From the NCBI GenBank assembly GCA_039936115.1, contig JBDTIZ010000247.1, forward strand, positions 1 to 13,186: 13,186 bases of DNA, given 5' to 3'. The notes under the pieces were generated by a model, which was not told where the DNA came from, made no database searches, and was given only the letters and a program-made list of their open reading frames with translations. Shown one piece after another: positions 1 to 7,380 of this stretch. Numbering within the stretch: position 1 is the first letter of the stretch; each line of letters starts with the position of its first letter. The stretch comes from DATIJJ01 sp039936115 (GTDB lineage: Bacteria > Pseudomonadota > Gammaproteobacteria > DSM-16500). The translations under genes and the position numbers were made by a program.

Positions 1-161
1 AAAACATGAAGAGACTGATAGCCTTTTTTATTTTCTTACTTCTATATGAAAAAATATCAAAATTATTTAATTTAAATAGAAAAAGATATTCTTTCGTACG
101 CTAGGAAAGGGGTTTTTCAACAGCCCGGAAGGTTTTCGTTACTAATCTTTTTTAAAGGATA
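1..161. other. Short left flank, no convincing gene
   Basis: This flank is very AT-rich. A 32-codon reading frame at 6-104 (+) would encode a short hydrophobic then basic peptide beginning MKRLIAFF, but it has no visible upstream signal and I do not call it a gene. The IS-end-like motif at 109-126 is listed separately. The purine stretch AAGGA at 155-159 could be a ribosome binding site, but it sits only 2 nt before the first ATG of the following gene. Confidence 0.5.
109..126 (-). repeat. IS-end-like motif, possible right inverted repeat
   Basis: Read on the minus strand this is GGGCTGTTGAAAAACCCC. The right end of the IS903-like element at 13107-13126 reads GGGCTTTGTTGATTAACCCC on the same strand. 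The two align with one 2-nt gap and two mismatches and have the same orientation. Motifs of this kind end many IS5-group elements. If real, it is the right end of an element lying mostly left of the window. No IS903-like C-terminal coding is visible in 1-108, so it may belong to another IS or be chance. Confidence 0.3.
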
Positions 162-1037
162 ATGGGGACTAGAAAAACGGCAATGATGATGACACCCTAT
201 GAAGAAAGAAAAATTAATGTTCCAGGCTTTACTATCGCCTCTAAGGTTTGGAACCCAAATAATATTAAACCTGTTTTATGTCTGCATGGAAAATTAGATA
301 ATGCTGCAAGCTTTGATTTATTAGCTCCTCTCTTACCCAACGTACAAATAATTGCTGTAGACCAACCAGGAACAGGCTACTCTAGCCAATATCAAAATGG
401 TGTAGTTCCTTATTGGAAAAATGATGCTTTTTTAATGCTTCATTTGATAAAAGCGTTAGAGTGGAAAGAGTTTGATATTATTGCGCATTCATTGGGTTCA
501 CTATTGGCAACTATCATAGCCATCATTCTACCAAAGCAAGTTCGAAAATTAATTTTTCTTGATATCTTAGGACCAACGGTCAATTTTACGGAACAGGGAA
601 TAAGTTATTTACACAAGAATGTGGAAACGTATTTAACTCACAGTCAACATCAGAGAACAATATTTGCCGACCAAGAATCTGCAATACAAGATCGAATGAA
701 AATTGGCAACATAAGTTATCAAGCTGCTCAGGCTTTGGTTTATCGGGGAACACAAAAATGTGATGGAGGTTGGTCATGGGCTTTTGATCCACGATTACAT
801 TGTGTAGGCTCAACCATTCCTTACGAAGATGAGCTAAGAGCTATGTTTAGAGCTATCGAATCGTCCGTATGCCTCATCCACGCAAAGCAAGGCGTACCTT
901 ATCCTGATGATGTATTTCAAGGAAGAGCTAAATCCATTAAAAACTTAACTATCCAAGAGGTGCAAGGTGGTCATCATGTACATATGGATAATCCATTGCC
1001 TGTAGCGAAGATTATTTCCCAATTTCTAAACGCCTAG
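162..1037 (+). CDS. Alpha/beta hydrolase (serine hydrolase-like)
   Basis: A 291-aa soluble alpha/beta-hydrolase fold protein, probably a cytoplasmic esterase or related hydrolase with unknown substrate. Visible motifs are the oxyanion-hole HG at residues 42-43 (LCLHGKLDNAASFD), the nucleophile elbow AHSLGS with Ser110, and the late GGHHVHMDNP at 269-278 that supplies the catalytic His. The acid is probably in the PDD region around 248-250. The wording HGxLDNAASFD...LLP is typical of the SERHL/MEST-like branch. There is no signal peptide. The start is unsettled: AAGGA lies only 2 nt before ATG 162, and the later ATGs at 183, 186 and 189 have poor spacing, while family similarity begins near residue 12. 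The C-terminus looks complete, but its stop codon coincides with the left edge of the IS66 remnant. Confidence 0.85.
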   Translation: MGTRKTAMMMTPYEERKINVPGFTIASKVWNPNNIKPVLCLHGKLDNAASFDLLAPLLPNVQIIAVDQPGTGYSSQYQNGVVPYWKNDAFLMLHLIKALEWKEFDIIAHSLGSLLATIIAIILPKQVRKLIFLDILGPTVNFTEQGISYLHKNVETYLTHSQHQRTIFADQESAIQDRMKIGNISYQAAQALVYRGTQKCDGGWSWAFDPRLHCVGSTIPYEDELRAMFRAIESSVCLIHAKQGVPYPDDVFQGRAKSIKNLTIQEVQGGHHVHMDNPLPVAKIISQFLNA

Positions 1038-1269
1038 AAAGTGGCACTTGATCGCAGCTTCCGTACCCTTAGGCCCAATACTTAAAACAAAAAAGTCAGA
1101 TCAAGCTGCAGTAACAACTTTGTTTGCCCCTGTGCAAGTCAAGATCAAAGATCGAAGTGCCGCAATAGAAATAAAAATAATCTTACCCAATGGGTTTCAA
1201 TGTTTTGTGCCGAGCCTGATTGAAGCTTCTCATTTAAAAAACATGATGGAGGCATTGTTATCATGCTGA
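1036..1269 (+). pseudogene. tnpA: IS66 TnpA accessory protein, 5'-truncated
   Basis: Open translation from about 1036 gives the C-terminal part of the small IS66 TnpA protein: a linker with FAPVQVKIKD, then the conserved strand and helix AIEIKIILPNGFQCFVPS and a leucine-rich tail. The N-terminal helix-turn-helix half expected for this family is absent, and the frame closes at a TAA at 1027-1029 inside the hydrolase gene. A TTG at 1048 is the only start-like codon near the break and is unlikely to be authentic. The end overlaps the tnpB start as ATG-C-TGA (1263-1269), the usual translational coupling in IS66. Confidence 0.7.
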
Positions 1270-1595
1270 TATCAAGTGACGTAAAGATTTTTCTTTACAC
1301 TCCGCCGACAGATATGCGCAAATCGATGGTTGCTGAAACATTAAAAATGAACCCTGCTGAAGGTCACTTATTTATTTTCCGCAACAGAAGCGGAAACAAA
1401 TTAAAAGCACTGCACTACGAAACAAACTGTTTCACACTTTGGTATCGCCGGCTTGAAAAAGGAAAATTTGTTTTTCCTAAAAATGCAGTTGGTTCAATTG
1501 AAATGACTCAGGATCATTTTCACTGGTTATTGGCCAGTGATAAATACTCTCGATCAGATGCAATGGCCATGCATTCTTATACTGATTTTCACTAA
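1263..1595 (+). CDS. tnpB: IS66 TnpB accessory protein, probable internal deletion
   Basis: A 110-aa protein of the IS66 Orf2/TnpB family, an accessory protein of IS66 transposition of unclear mechanism. Family hallmarks are the opening VKIFLYTPPTDMRKS, the central GHLFIFRNRSGNKLKALHYE and the LWYRRLEKGKFVFP segment. A GGAGG at 1248-1252 precedes the ATG. Relatives normally have about eight more residues (IDGLS..LV type) after TDMRKS; here the text runs straight into AETLKMNPAEGHLF. I infer an in-frame deletion between short GGT/GGTT repeats near 1326-1332. The C-terminal tail after residue 90 is not one I recognise. Confidence 0.8.
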   Translation: MLISSDVKIFLYTPPTDMRKSMVAETLKMNPAEGHLFIFRNRSGNKLKALHYETNCFTLWYRRLEKGKFVFPKNAVGSIEMTQDHFHWLLASDKYSRSDAMAMHSYTDFH

Positions 1596-1635
1596 AAAAG
1601 ATCGTTATTTATAGCCATTTTGGTATGATATGCAG

Positions 1636-3149
1636 ATGATAATTGACTTAAACAACTTGCCAGATTCAGCGGAATTACTGAAGAAGATAATCTTTGATAT
1701 ACAGATGGAATTTGCTTCTTACAAATAGAAATATGCTCGCTTGTTGGAAGAGCTTCGTCTCAATAAAAGTCATCTCTATTCTTCCTCGTCAGAGAAAAAT
1801 GGTTTGCAATCCGATTTGTTTGATGAGGCAGGCATTGAGCTGCCGGATGAAATAAAAGATCAGCTGTCTGATGAAATAGAAATTAAAAGTCATAGTCGAA
1901 AAAAGCACCCAGTGCGTCGCTCGTTACCTAAAGACCTCCCGCGAGAAATTGTTGTACATGATATACCTCCGCAAGAAAAAATATGCGAATGCGGAACACA
2001 CGTTGTAAAGATAGGCGAAGAAGTTACCGAGCAATTAAAATATATTCCTGCACAATTATCTGTTATTCGTCACGTTCGGCCCAAGTATGCGTGCAAGCCT
2101 TGCCAAGAAAATGTGAAGATTGCTTCCATGCCAACTTTATTTTTACCGAAAAGCATTGCGACACCGGAGTTGGTTGCTTATACAATCATTGCGAAGTATT
2201 GCGATCATTTACCTTTATATCGACAGGAAAGCATCTGGAACAGGCTTGAAATTGATATGCCGCGGAGTAGTTTATGTGGGTGGATCTTAAAAATGGCAGA
2301 GCTATGCGAGCCTCTCATCAACTTATTACAAAAAAATATTATTTCATGCGACTATGTTCAAGCCGATGAAACCACCGTGCAGGTGCTCAATGAAGTTGGG
2401 CGTGATAACACGGCGAAATCTTATATGTGGTGCTATCGCGGAGGAGGTGAAAAAATATCAATTGTTTATGAATATCAACGACCCGTGGTGGTTATCACGT
2501 GGCGCAATTTCTGCAAGGGTATAAAGGCTATTTGCAATCAGACGCCTATTCTGGCTATTCCTTTGCAAATAAAGACAGCAACATTGTGCGTGTGGGCTGC
2601 ATGGCACATGCACGTAGAAAATTTGCTGATGTTATTAAAGCAACAAAATCAAATGGGTTGGCAAATGAAGCGATCAAATACTTCCGTGTACTTTATAAAA
2701 TTGAAAGTACAGCACGAGAAAATAATTATTCTTCTGAAAAAAAATTTCATCTGCGACAAGAAAAATCACAGCCTATTTTAATAGCACTCAAAACCTGGCT
2801 TGATACGCATCTCACCAAGGTACCTGAGCAAAGTAAAATTGGCGGGGCGATCCGTTACGCGCTTTCAAACTGGGAGTTGCTAACAAATTATTTAAAAGAT
2901 GGCCGCATTGAGATAGACAACAATTTAATCGAAAATGCCATTAGGCCTTTTGCTTTGGGGCGCAAAAACTGGCTGTTTGCTGGTAGTCCGAGTGGTGCGA
3001 AAGCGAGCGCTATGTTGTATTCGCTTATTGAGACTTGTAAAGCTAACAATATCGAGCCTTACAAATATTTTTGCAGCATGCTGCATCGCATACGGCTTTG
3101 CAAGTCAGATGATGATTATCGAAAGCTATTGCCCCAAAATATCGTTTAA
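1636..3149 (+). pseudogene. tnpC: IS66 TnpC transposase, amber codon plus frameshift
   Basis: This is the main DDE transposase of the IS66 element. From ATG 1636 the frame reads MIIDLNNLPDSAELLKK and stops at TAG 1726-1728, then continues in frame through the leucine-zipper-like start (LLEELRLNKSHLYSSSSEK), the zinc-finger-like CECG...CKPC region and QADETTVQVL with the first catalytic Asp. Near 2479-2480 the frame shifts: YEYQ is followed by TRGGYHVAQFLQGYKGYLQ only one frame over, which fits loss of one base. The rest holds LQSDAYSGY (second Asp) and NNLIENAIRPFALGRKNWLF (third catalytic residue, Glu). All catalytic residues survive, so the decay is recent or mild. Confidence 0.85.
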
Positions 3150-3299
3150 ATTCTGTATGCTTTAAGATTATTAATGATTTGTTATATGATTTTTACTAAT
3201 TAATCAATAAGTAAGAGCTATTCTTTCCATGGATAGGTTAAATAATACCCATAGATATGTTTTTATGGTAAATTATTATCACAATAGTTGCTAATATAG
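3150..3299. other. Intergenic region between IS66 and ATP-grasp gene
   Basis: These 150 AT-rich bases hold no gene. The right end of the IS66 element should lie in the first part, but I see no clear inverted repeat. In-frame stops at 3285 and 3297 close the downstream frame just before its GTG at 3300. Several TATTAT/TAAATT-like boxes occur around 3265-3280, but none has a convincing partner. Confidence 0.4.
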
Positions 3300-4739
3300 G
3301 TGCCAAAAGCCATGGGTGTTGAACTTTATTTGGTGGGAATTGACCTCATAGTCGATAATAATAACAATATTAGAATATTAGAGCTACAAAATGCTTATGA
3401 ATCTAATATTGCCCGAGCGGATGAACTAACAAATCTAAAGCCAATAGAACGGTTAAAAAAATCAGTACATAAAGCATATCCTAACTTTTCAGTTGATGAG
3501 CCTATACTTGGTGAAGTTGATGGATATGCAAGAAGAGTCAGCAAGAGCAAGCCAATCCAAGATGGTGCTAAGAAATTAGCCGAGGTAAAAAAATCAGATA
3601 GCACTATTTTAGTAAATCGTGGGATAGAAGCAAAAGCCCGTGCGAAATGGTTATTTTATGCAACCTGCAATGAAAACCCAACATTAAGAAACTACATCCC
3701 TCGCACCATTATTGCTACTTTAAACACTGTAGATACAGTATTTAAAGTAGAGGAATTACAAAACAAGCGTTTTATATTTAAGCCAGGTGATATGTCACGT
3801 GGTGACGGTATTGTTTTAATACCTGAGACACTAGATTCACAAGGTAAACTATTAGAACATTTAACTGCTGCTTGCCTTGCTTTGCCTGTAAAAGATCATT
3901 TTAAAAATCGTCCTTTTTTGATTCAAGAATATCTACATGATGGATCTGCATCATGTCCGAAATCTAAACCAGTAATCCGGGTATATGCTGCTGTGGTCTG
4001 GGATCACTCTAAAAGTAAATTATTTATTTCTATTGATACACAAGCAGCTTATCAACATGTGCGAATCAATCAAGCGGGAAGTGATTTTACGTTGAGCAAT
4101 AATAAACATGAGCCATGCAATATAGAAGGCATCAAGTCTCAAGTAAATAATTTTTTGAGAGATTTCTTTACTTTTGTTATCGCACAGCAAGTTAAAATTA
4201 CTCACAGAAGCTGGGAAAATTTAGCAAAAAAATATATACGCGATCATAGAAATATGACTGATGAAGAACGCTTAATGGTTCTCTCTCAATTTGCGATGGC
4301 TGTGTCTCAAGAGCAAAGATTTACTGAAAATAGGCTATCACATTATCAATGTTTTGTATTGGAAGAATTTGTCGAATGTTACAAAGCTAGAGATGCAAAG
4401 CTGTCGGTTGATAACGGTCTTGCACAATTTATTACGAATGCATTTGGTTTATTAGCAAAATATAACTTATTTCCGTATGCAAGTGAAAAAAATTACCCGT
4501 TGCATTCGGTAATAAAATCATATGAAAAAATTGTAATTAGCACATTACCAGAAAGATTTGCTCAAGGATTTCAATTTGCAATGAAAGTTGTTAAAGACCA
4601 GAAGTCTACAAAGCCTTATCTCATGGGCGCTGGTATTACATTTTTTGATTATCTTGCTCGTGAAGACATTGATGCATTATCAGCAACTTCCTCAGGTTGT
4701 TTAAGTCTCGTTGCAGGCTATGCTCGTCGTAAATCTTAA
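3300..4739 (+). CDS. ATP-grasp-like protein, substrate unknown
   Basis: A 479-aa cytoplasmic protein. The middle looks like an ATP-grasp ligase core: FIFKPGDMSRGDGIVLI (residues 158-174, lysine plus glycine-rich loop), PFLIQEYL (205-212, hinge glutamate) and PVIRVYAAVVWD (224-235). Enzymes of this fold join a carboxylate to an amine or thiol using ATP; I cannot name the substrate. The N-terminus contains GIDLIVDNNNNIRILELQNAYESN-type text (13-36, shown here in part), resembling either a pre-ATP-grasp domain or the metal-binding end of an ATP-grasp domain. Residues 240-479 are mostly helical and unassigned. The start is uncertain: GTG 3300 follows a TAG directly, ATG 3312 is an alternative, and neither has a strong Shine-Dalgarno. 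The gene may have lost its 5' part beside the IS66 remnant. No operon partner is seen. Confidence 0.6.
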   Translation: MPKAMGVELYLVGIDLIVDNNNNIRILELQNAYESNIARADELTNLKPIERLKKSVHKAYPNFSVDEPILGEVDGYARRVSKSKPIQDGAKKLAEVKKSDSTILVNRGIEAKARAKWLFYATCNENPTLRNYIPRTIIATLNTVDTVFKVEELQNKRFIFKPGDMSRGDGIVLIPETLDSQGKLLEHLTAACLALPVKDHFKNRPFLIQEYLHDGSASCPKSKPVIRVYAAVVWDHSKSKLFISIDTQAAYQHVRINQAGSDFTLSNNKHEPCNIEGIKSQVNNFLRDFFTFVIAQQVKITHRSWENLAKKYIRDHRNMTDEERLMVLSQFAMAVSQEQRFTENRLSHYQCFVLEEFVECYKARDAKLSVDNGLAQFITNAFGLLAKYNLFPYASEKNYPLHSVIKSYEKIVISTLPERFAQGFQFAMKVVKDQKSTKPYLMGAGITFFDYLAREDIDALSATSSGCLSLVAGYARRKS

Positions 4740-4815
4740 ATTGTCAATTGGCGAAATTCAACAGATTAATCGTAAACGTTCAATTATGGGTTCCGTGACA
4801 TAAGGGGACGGTTTG
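4740..4815. other. Convergent intergenic spacer
   Basis: This spacer separates the ends of two convergent genes. I see no good hairpin terminator. The stretch GGGTTCCGTGACATAAGGGG and the following ACGG (about 4789-4811) is less AT-rich than its surroundings and looks like a repeat or element edge, but no second copy occurs in this window. Confidence 0.35.
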
Positions 4816-6054
4816 TTACCTCTCAATATTAATTTCGGTCAGCTTCTCTTTAAGTTCTTTAATAAATTGATCTTCGTGAGCAGGTTTGGTATTGAATAGA
4901 GCAGCGTATGAAATACCTTCTTTGTTCTGCAGTATAAATGCATTTGTCCCTGTAAAACTCCCTATTTTACTGATGAAGTTTTTTTCTTTCGTAATATAGA
5001 CCTCGTCCCATCCCATTGCAGGGTAACCTAATTTCTTATTCCAATAGGCTGGTTTTTCGATCATTATTTTTTTTGTTTTTGAAGCGAGCAATTTATTATC
5101 ATAGAGTGCCTGTAGAATCTTCACTAAGTCAGGTGCAGAAGCGACCCAGCCACCATCCGCATAATTTTTATTCAAAATATCTGTTTTACTATAAGGAAAG
5201 CCATCAAGTGTTCTATCAATGTCATTAAATACATTTTTATCATCTGCGTAATATTTCACTTCATGTACTGCGCTATTTGCAAAATTAGTAGAACCTAGCC
5301 TCATGTCATTAATACCAAGAGGAGAAAGCAAAGTGTGCTTTATATAAAGCTCATAACCTAGTGCGCCGTTTTGTTGCGTAACTTTATTAATAATTAAACC
5401 AAGTAAACAATAATTTAAATTTGAATAGGAAAATTTTGTACCTGGAGAAAATTCTAATGGCATGCCCATCATCATACGTGCAGCCATTTCACATGAAGGA
5501 GGAATTTGGTAACTAAGCGCTCGCAACATAGTGTCTGACCACGGACCAAACATAGGGTCATAATCTTCAGGACGATCTGAATACCAACCAGATGACATTT
5601 GTAAAAGATCGCGAACAGTAATTTTATATATTTCAGGATTAGGCTGTAATTTATTTATAGGAGTTAAATCTGATAAAAGAATAAAGACTTTATCATCAAG
5701 ATTTATTTTATTTTGTTCAACAAGTTTTAATATTGCAATCGCTGTAATCGTTTTAGAGACACTGCCTAATCGAAATAAAGAACCAGGCTGCATAGGTTGT
5801 CGTTCTTCTAGGTTAGCCCAGCCGTATCCACAAGATAAAATTATTTTATTATTTTGCATGACTGCAATAGAAGCACCTGGAATTTGCCATTTTTCTAAAA
5901 ATTTTAAAAAATTTTGGTTGAATTTATTATTTTTGGAAAAAATTTCCTGACAATTGGTTGGCATGGTTCGAGCAATGATCGCCGCATTAAGTTGTTTTAG
6001 TGGTGCGGCAGCTACAAACAAAAATAGTAAATTGAAAACAACTAATCGACGCAT
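4816..6054 (-). CDS. Secreted beta-lactamase-fold serine hydrolase
   Basis: A 412-aa protein of the class C beta-lactamase / DD-peptidase / EstB-type esterase family. The N-terminus MRRLVVFNLLFLFVAAAPL is a Sec signal peptide, with probable cleavage near LNA (residues 22-24), so it acts in the periplasm or outside. The catalytic motifs are SVSK at 98-101 (nucleophile Ser98, Lys101) and YSN at 210-212. The usual third H/K-x-G motif is replaced by GSFTG at 365-369, with no His or Lys directly in front. That argues against calling it an AmpC drug-resistance enzyme; a peptidase or esterase role is equally possible. An AGGA lies 6 nt before the ATG, and a strong-looking promoter is at 6085-6113. 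It is divergent from the tyrosine-recombinase gene and could be cargo of that transposon. Confidence 0.85.
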   Translation of the reverse strand: MRRLVVFNLLFLFVAAAPLKQLNAAIIARTMPTNCQEIFSKNNKFNQNFLKFLEKWQIPGASIAVMQNNKIILSCGYGWANLEERQPMQPGSLFRLGSVSKTITAIAILKLVEQNKINLDDKVFILLSDLTPINKLQPNPEIYKITVRDLLQMSSGWYSDRPEDYDPMFGPWSDTMLRALSYQIPPSCEMAARMMMGMPLEFSPGTKFSYSNLNYCLLGLIINKVTQQNGALGYELYIKHTLLSPLGINDMRLGSTNFANSAVHEVKYYADDKNVFNDIDRTLDGFPYSKTDILNKNYADGGWVASAPDLVKILQALYDNKLLASKTKKIMIEKPAYWNKKLGYPAMGWDEVYITKEKNFISKIGSFTGTNAFILQNKEGISYAALFNTKPAHEDQFIKELKEKLTEINIER

Positions 6055-6083
6055 ATTCTATCCTGCAAATTTTATTGTAAAAG

Positions 6084-6153
6084 GATAATAAAAGGGGATA
6101 ATAGACAAGTCAATATTTTCCGAGTACTCTTATTATCTGCATAGGATAAAAAG
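6084..6153 (+). other. Candidate TnpI recombination site (core plus accessory repeats)
   Basis: Two arms, CTTATTATC (6129-6137) and GATAAAAAG (6145-6153), are inverted repeats matching at 8 of 9 positions around a 7-nt spacer TGCATAG. This is the usual form of a tyrosine-recombinase core site. Upstream lie two direct copies of GGATAATA (6083-6090 and 6096-6103), 13 bp apart, matching the arm sequence. A core of two inverted motifs plus two direct accessory motifs just before the recombinase gene is the arrangement known for the Tn4430 internal resolution site. The assignment rests on layout; I have not compared bases with Tn4430. Confidence 0.55.
6085..6113 (-). promoter_or_regulatory. Sigma-70-like promoter of the serine hydrolase gene
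   Basis: On the minus strand TTGACT (6113-6108) and TATTAT (6090-6085) are separated by exactly 17 bases. The start codon at 6054 is about 30 nt downstream of the -10 box. The -10 box lies inside the first GGATAATA repeat (6083-6090), and the second repeat (6096-6103) falls in the -10/-35 spacer, so anything binding these repeats would block the promoter. Confidence 0.6.
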
Positions 6154-6162
6154 GGCGGCAGT

Positions 6163-7380
6163 ATGACATTTCAAGGACTGGTTAAACCATTATTTATTCT
6201 GGCTAATGCTACGGATAACATAGCCACAGACATTCTCAAATTTGCAGACGATAACTATAACAAAGAGCTAGGCTCAGCACTCATTGATGCCAAGAACGAT
6301 GCAGAAGCCATTTCTACCTTTCTGCGCGAATATCAAGATTCTCATGAAACCTTACGATCGTATGCCAAAGAAGTAGAAAGATTATTACTATGGTGTATTC
6401 ATGTAGCAAAAGTAAATATATCCAGCTTGCGCAGAAATCATTTAACTGATTATCAAGATTTTTTAAAAAACCCTAATCCAAAAAAAATATGGTGTGGTCC
6501 CAGTACGAGTCGAATTAAAAAAGATAGCACTCTTAATCCTGATTGGCGTCCTTTTGTAAAAGGATTAAGCGGCAACTCAATTAAAAAAGCGATTAAAATA
6601 TTAGATTCATTTTTTAATTATCTGGTACAGACAAATTATCTTATTGGCAATCCACTCGCCGTTGATCGACGACGCAAACGTCGAAGTCAAGCTAAAACCC
6701 GTATTATTGATCGCTATTTAGAATTAGATGAAATTCAAGAAACTCTCACTGCATTATCAGACTATCCGGACAAAAATAAAGTGAGAACGTTTCAAATTAT
6801 CAGAGCACGTTACATTATCTTGTTGTTATTTTATTCTGGGCTTCGCATTGCTGAAGCTGCAAATCATACAATGGGTAATTTTATGCAGCGTGAGGGAAAT
6901 TGGTTTTTGCGAGTCATTGGAAAAGGTAAAAAATTACGGGAAATTCCAGTACCTGATGAATTACGACAAGCATTAGCAGATTTTAGAAATAGTGTAGACT
7001 TGCCTACTCCAGAGCCTAAGTTTAAAGAACAAACACCACTTATTCCAATGCACAATTTAAAGAATACCATTGGACCAAGACGCATTGACCAAATATTAAA
7101 ATGGGCATTTAATTTGGGTGCGAATCAATTTGAGCCTGAACATCCACAGAAGGCTTCAAAACTAAGACAAGCATCTGCACACTGGTTGCGTCATAGCTAT
7201 GTTACCTATTTATTAGATTCAGGTGCTCCGTTAAAAGTAGCTCAAGAAAATGCCGGTCACAGCGACATTGGCACTACTATGCTTTATCGTCACGTAGCTC
7301 AAACAGATCGGTTTGAAGCAACTCGACATTTGTCACTCACCAAGATAAAGTCGCCATCAGAAAATAACAAGGAAGCGTAA
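6163..7380 (+). CDS. tnpI: Tyrosine recombinase, TnpI-like cointegrate resolvase
   Basis: A 405-aa phage-integrase-type recombinase that would resolve transposition cointegrates at its own site just upstream. The N-terminal core-binding domain spans about residues 45-170 (SAM-like helices, e.g. STFLREYQDSHETLRSYAKE). The catalytic domain follows: Arg228 in YSGLRIAE, Lys254 or Lys256 in GKGKKLREIPVP, H340-W-L-R343, His366 in AGHSDIGTT and nucleophile Tyr375 in LYRHV. All catalytic residues are present. AAGGG at 6151-6155 is 7 nt before ATG 6163. The stop overlaps the next start as TAATG (7378-7382), implying coupled translation with the transposase. Other integrases share these motifs; the context is what points to TnpI. 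Confidence 0.85.
   Translation: MTFQGLVKPLFILANATDNIATDILKFADDNYNKELGSALIDAKNDAEAISTFLREYQDSHETLRSYAKEVERLLLWCIHVAKVNISSLRRNHLTDYQDFLKNPNPKKIWCGPSTSRIKKDSTLNPDWRPFVKGLSGNSIKKAIKILDSFFNYLVQTNYLIGNPLAVDRRRKRRSQAKTRIIDRYLELDEIQETLTALSDYPDKNKVRTFQIIRARYIILLLFYSGLRIAEAANHTMGNFMQREGNWFLRVIGKGKKLREIPVPDELRQALADFRNSVDLPTPEPKFKEQTPLIPMHNLKNTIGPRRIDQILKWAFNLGANQFEPEHPQKASKLRQASAHWLRHSYVTYLLDSGAPLKVAQENAGHSDIGTTMLYRHVAQTDRFEATRHLSLTKIKSPSENNKEA

Larger units (their letters stand above)
1036..3149 (+). mobile_element. IS66-family insertion sequence, decayed
   Basis: The order tnpA-tnpB-tnpC with an ATG/TGA overlap between tnpA and tnpB is the standard IS66 layout. The left end is missing: tnpA sequence begins abruptly at about 1036, right at the stop codon of the hydrolase gene. 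tnpB has lost a few residues, and tnpC has an amber codon and a frameshift, so this copy cannot move by itself. I could not find a convincing terminal inverted repeat on either side. The right boundary is therefore set at the end of tnpC and may extend into 3150-3200. Confidence 0.8.

Noticed and set aside
6..104. 32-codon hydrophobic plus-strand ORF
   Set aside because: Too short, its upstream is not visible, and AT-rich DNA easily gives hydrophobic peptides.
586..813. Minus-strand frame inside the hydrolase gene
   Set aside because: The forward frame has full alpha/beta-hydrolase motifs; the reverse has none.
4789..4841. Left 38-bp repeat of the tyrosine-recombinase Tn3 element at GGGGACGG
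   Set aside because: It begins with GGGG but the matching right end is not in the window and it does not resemble the other Tn3 repeats, so nothing supports it.
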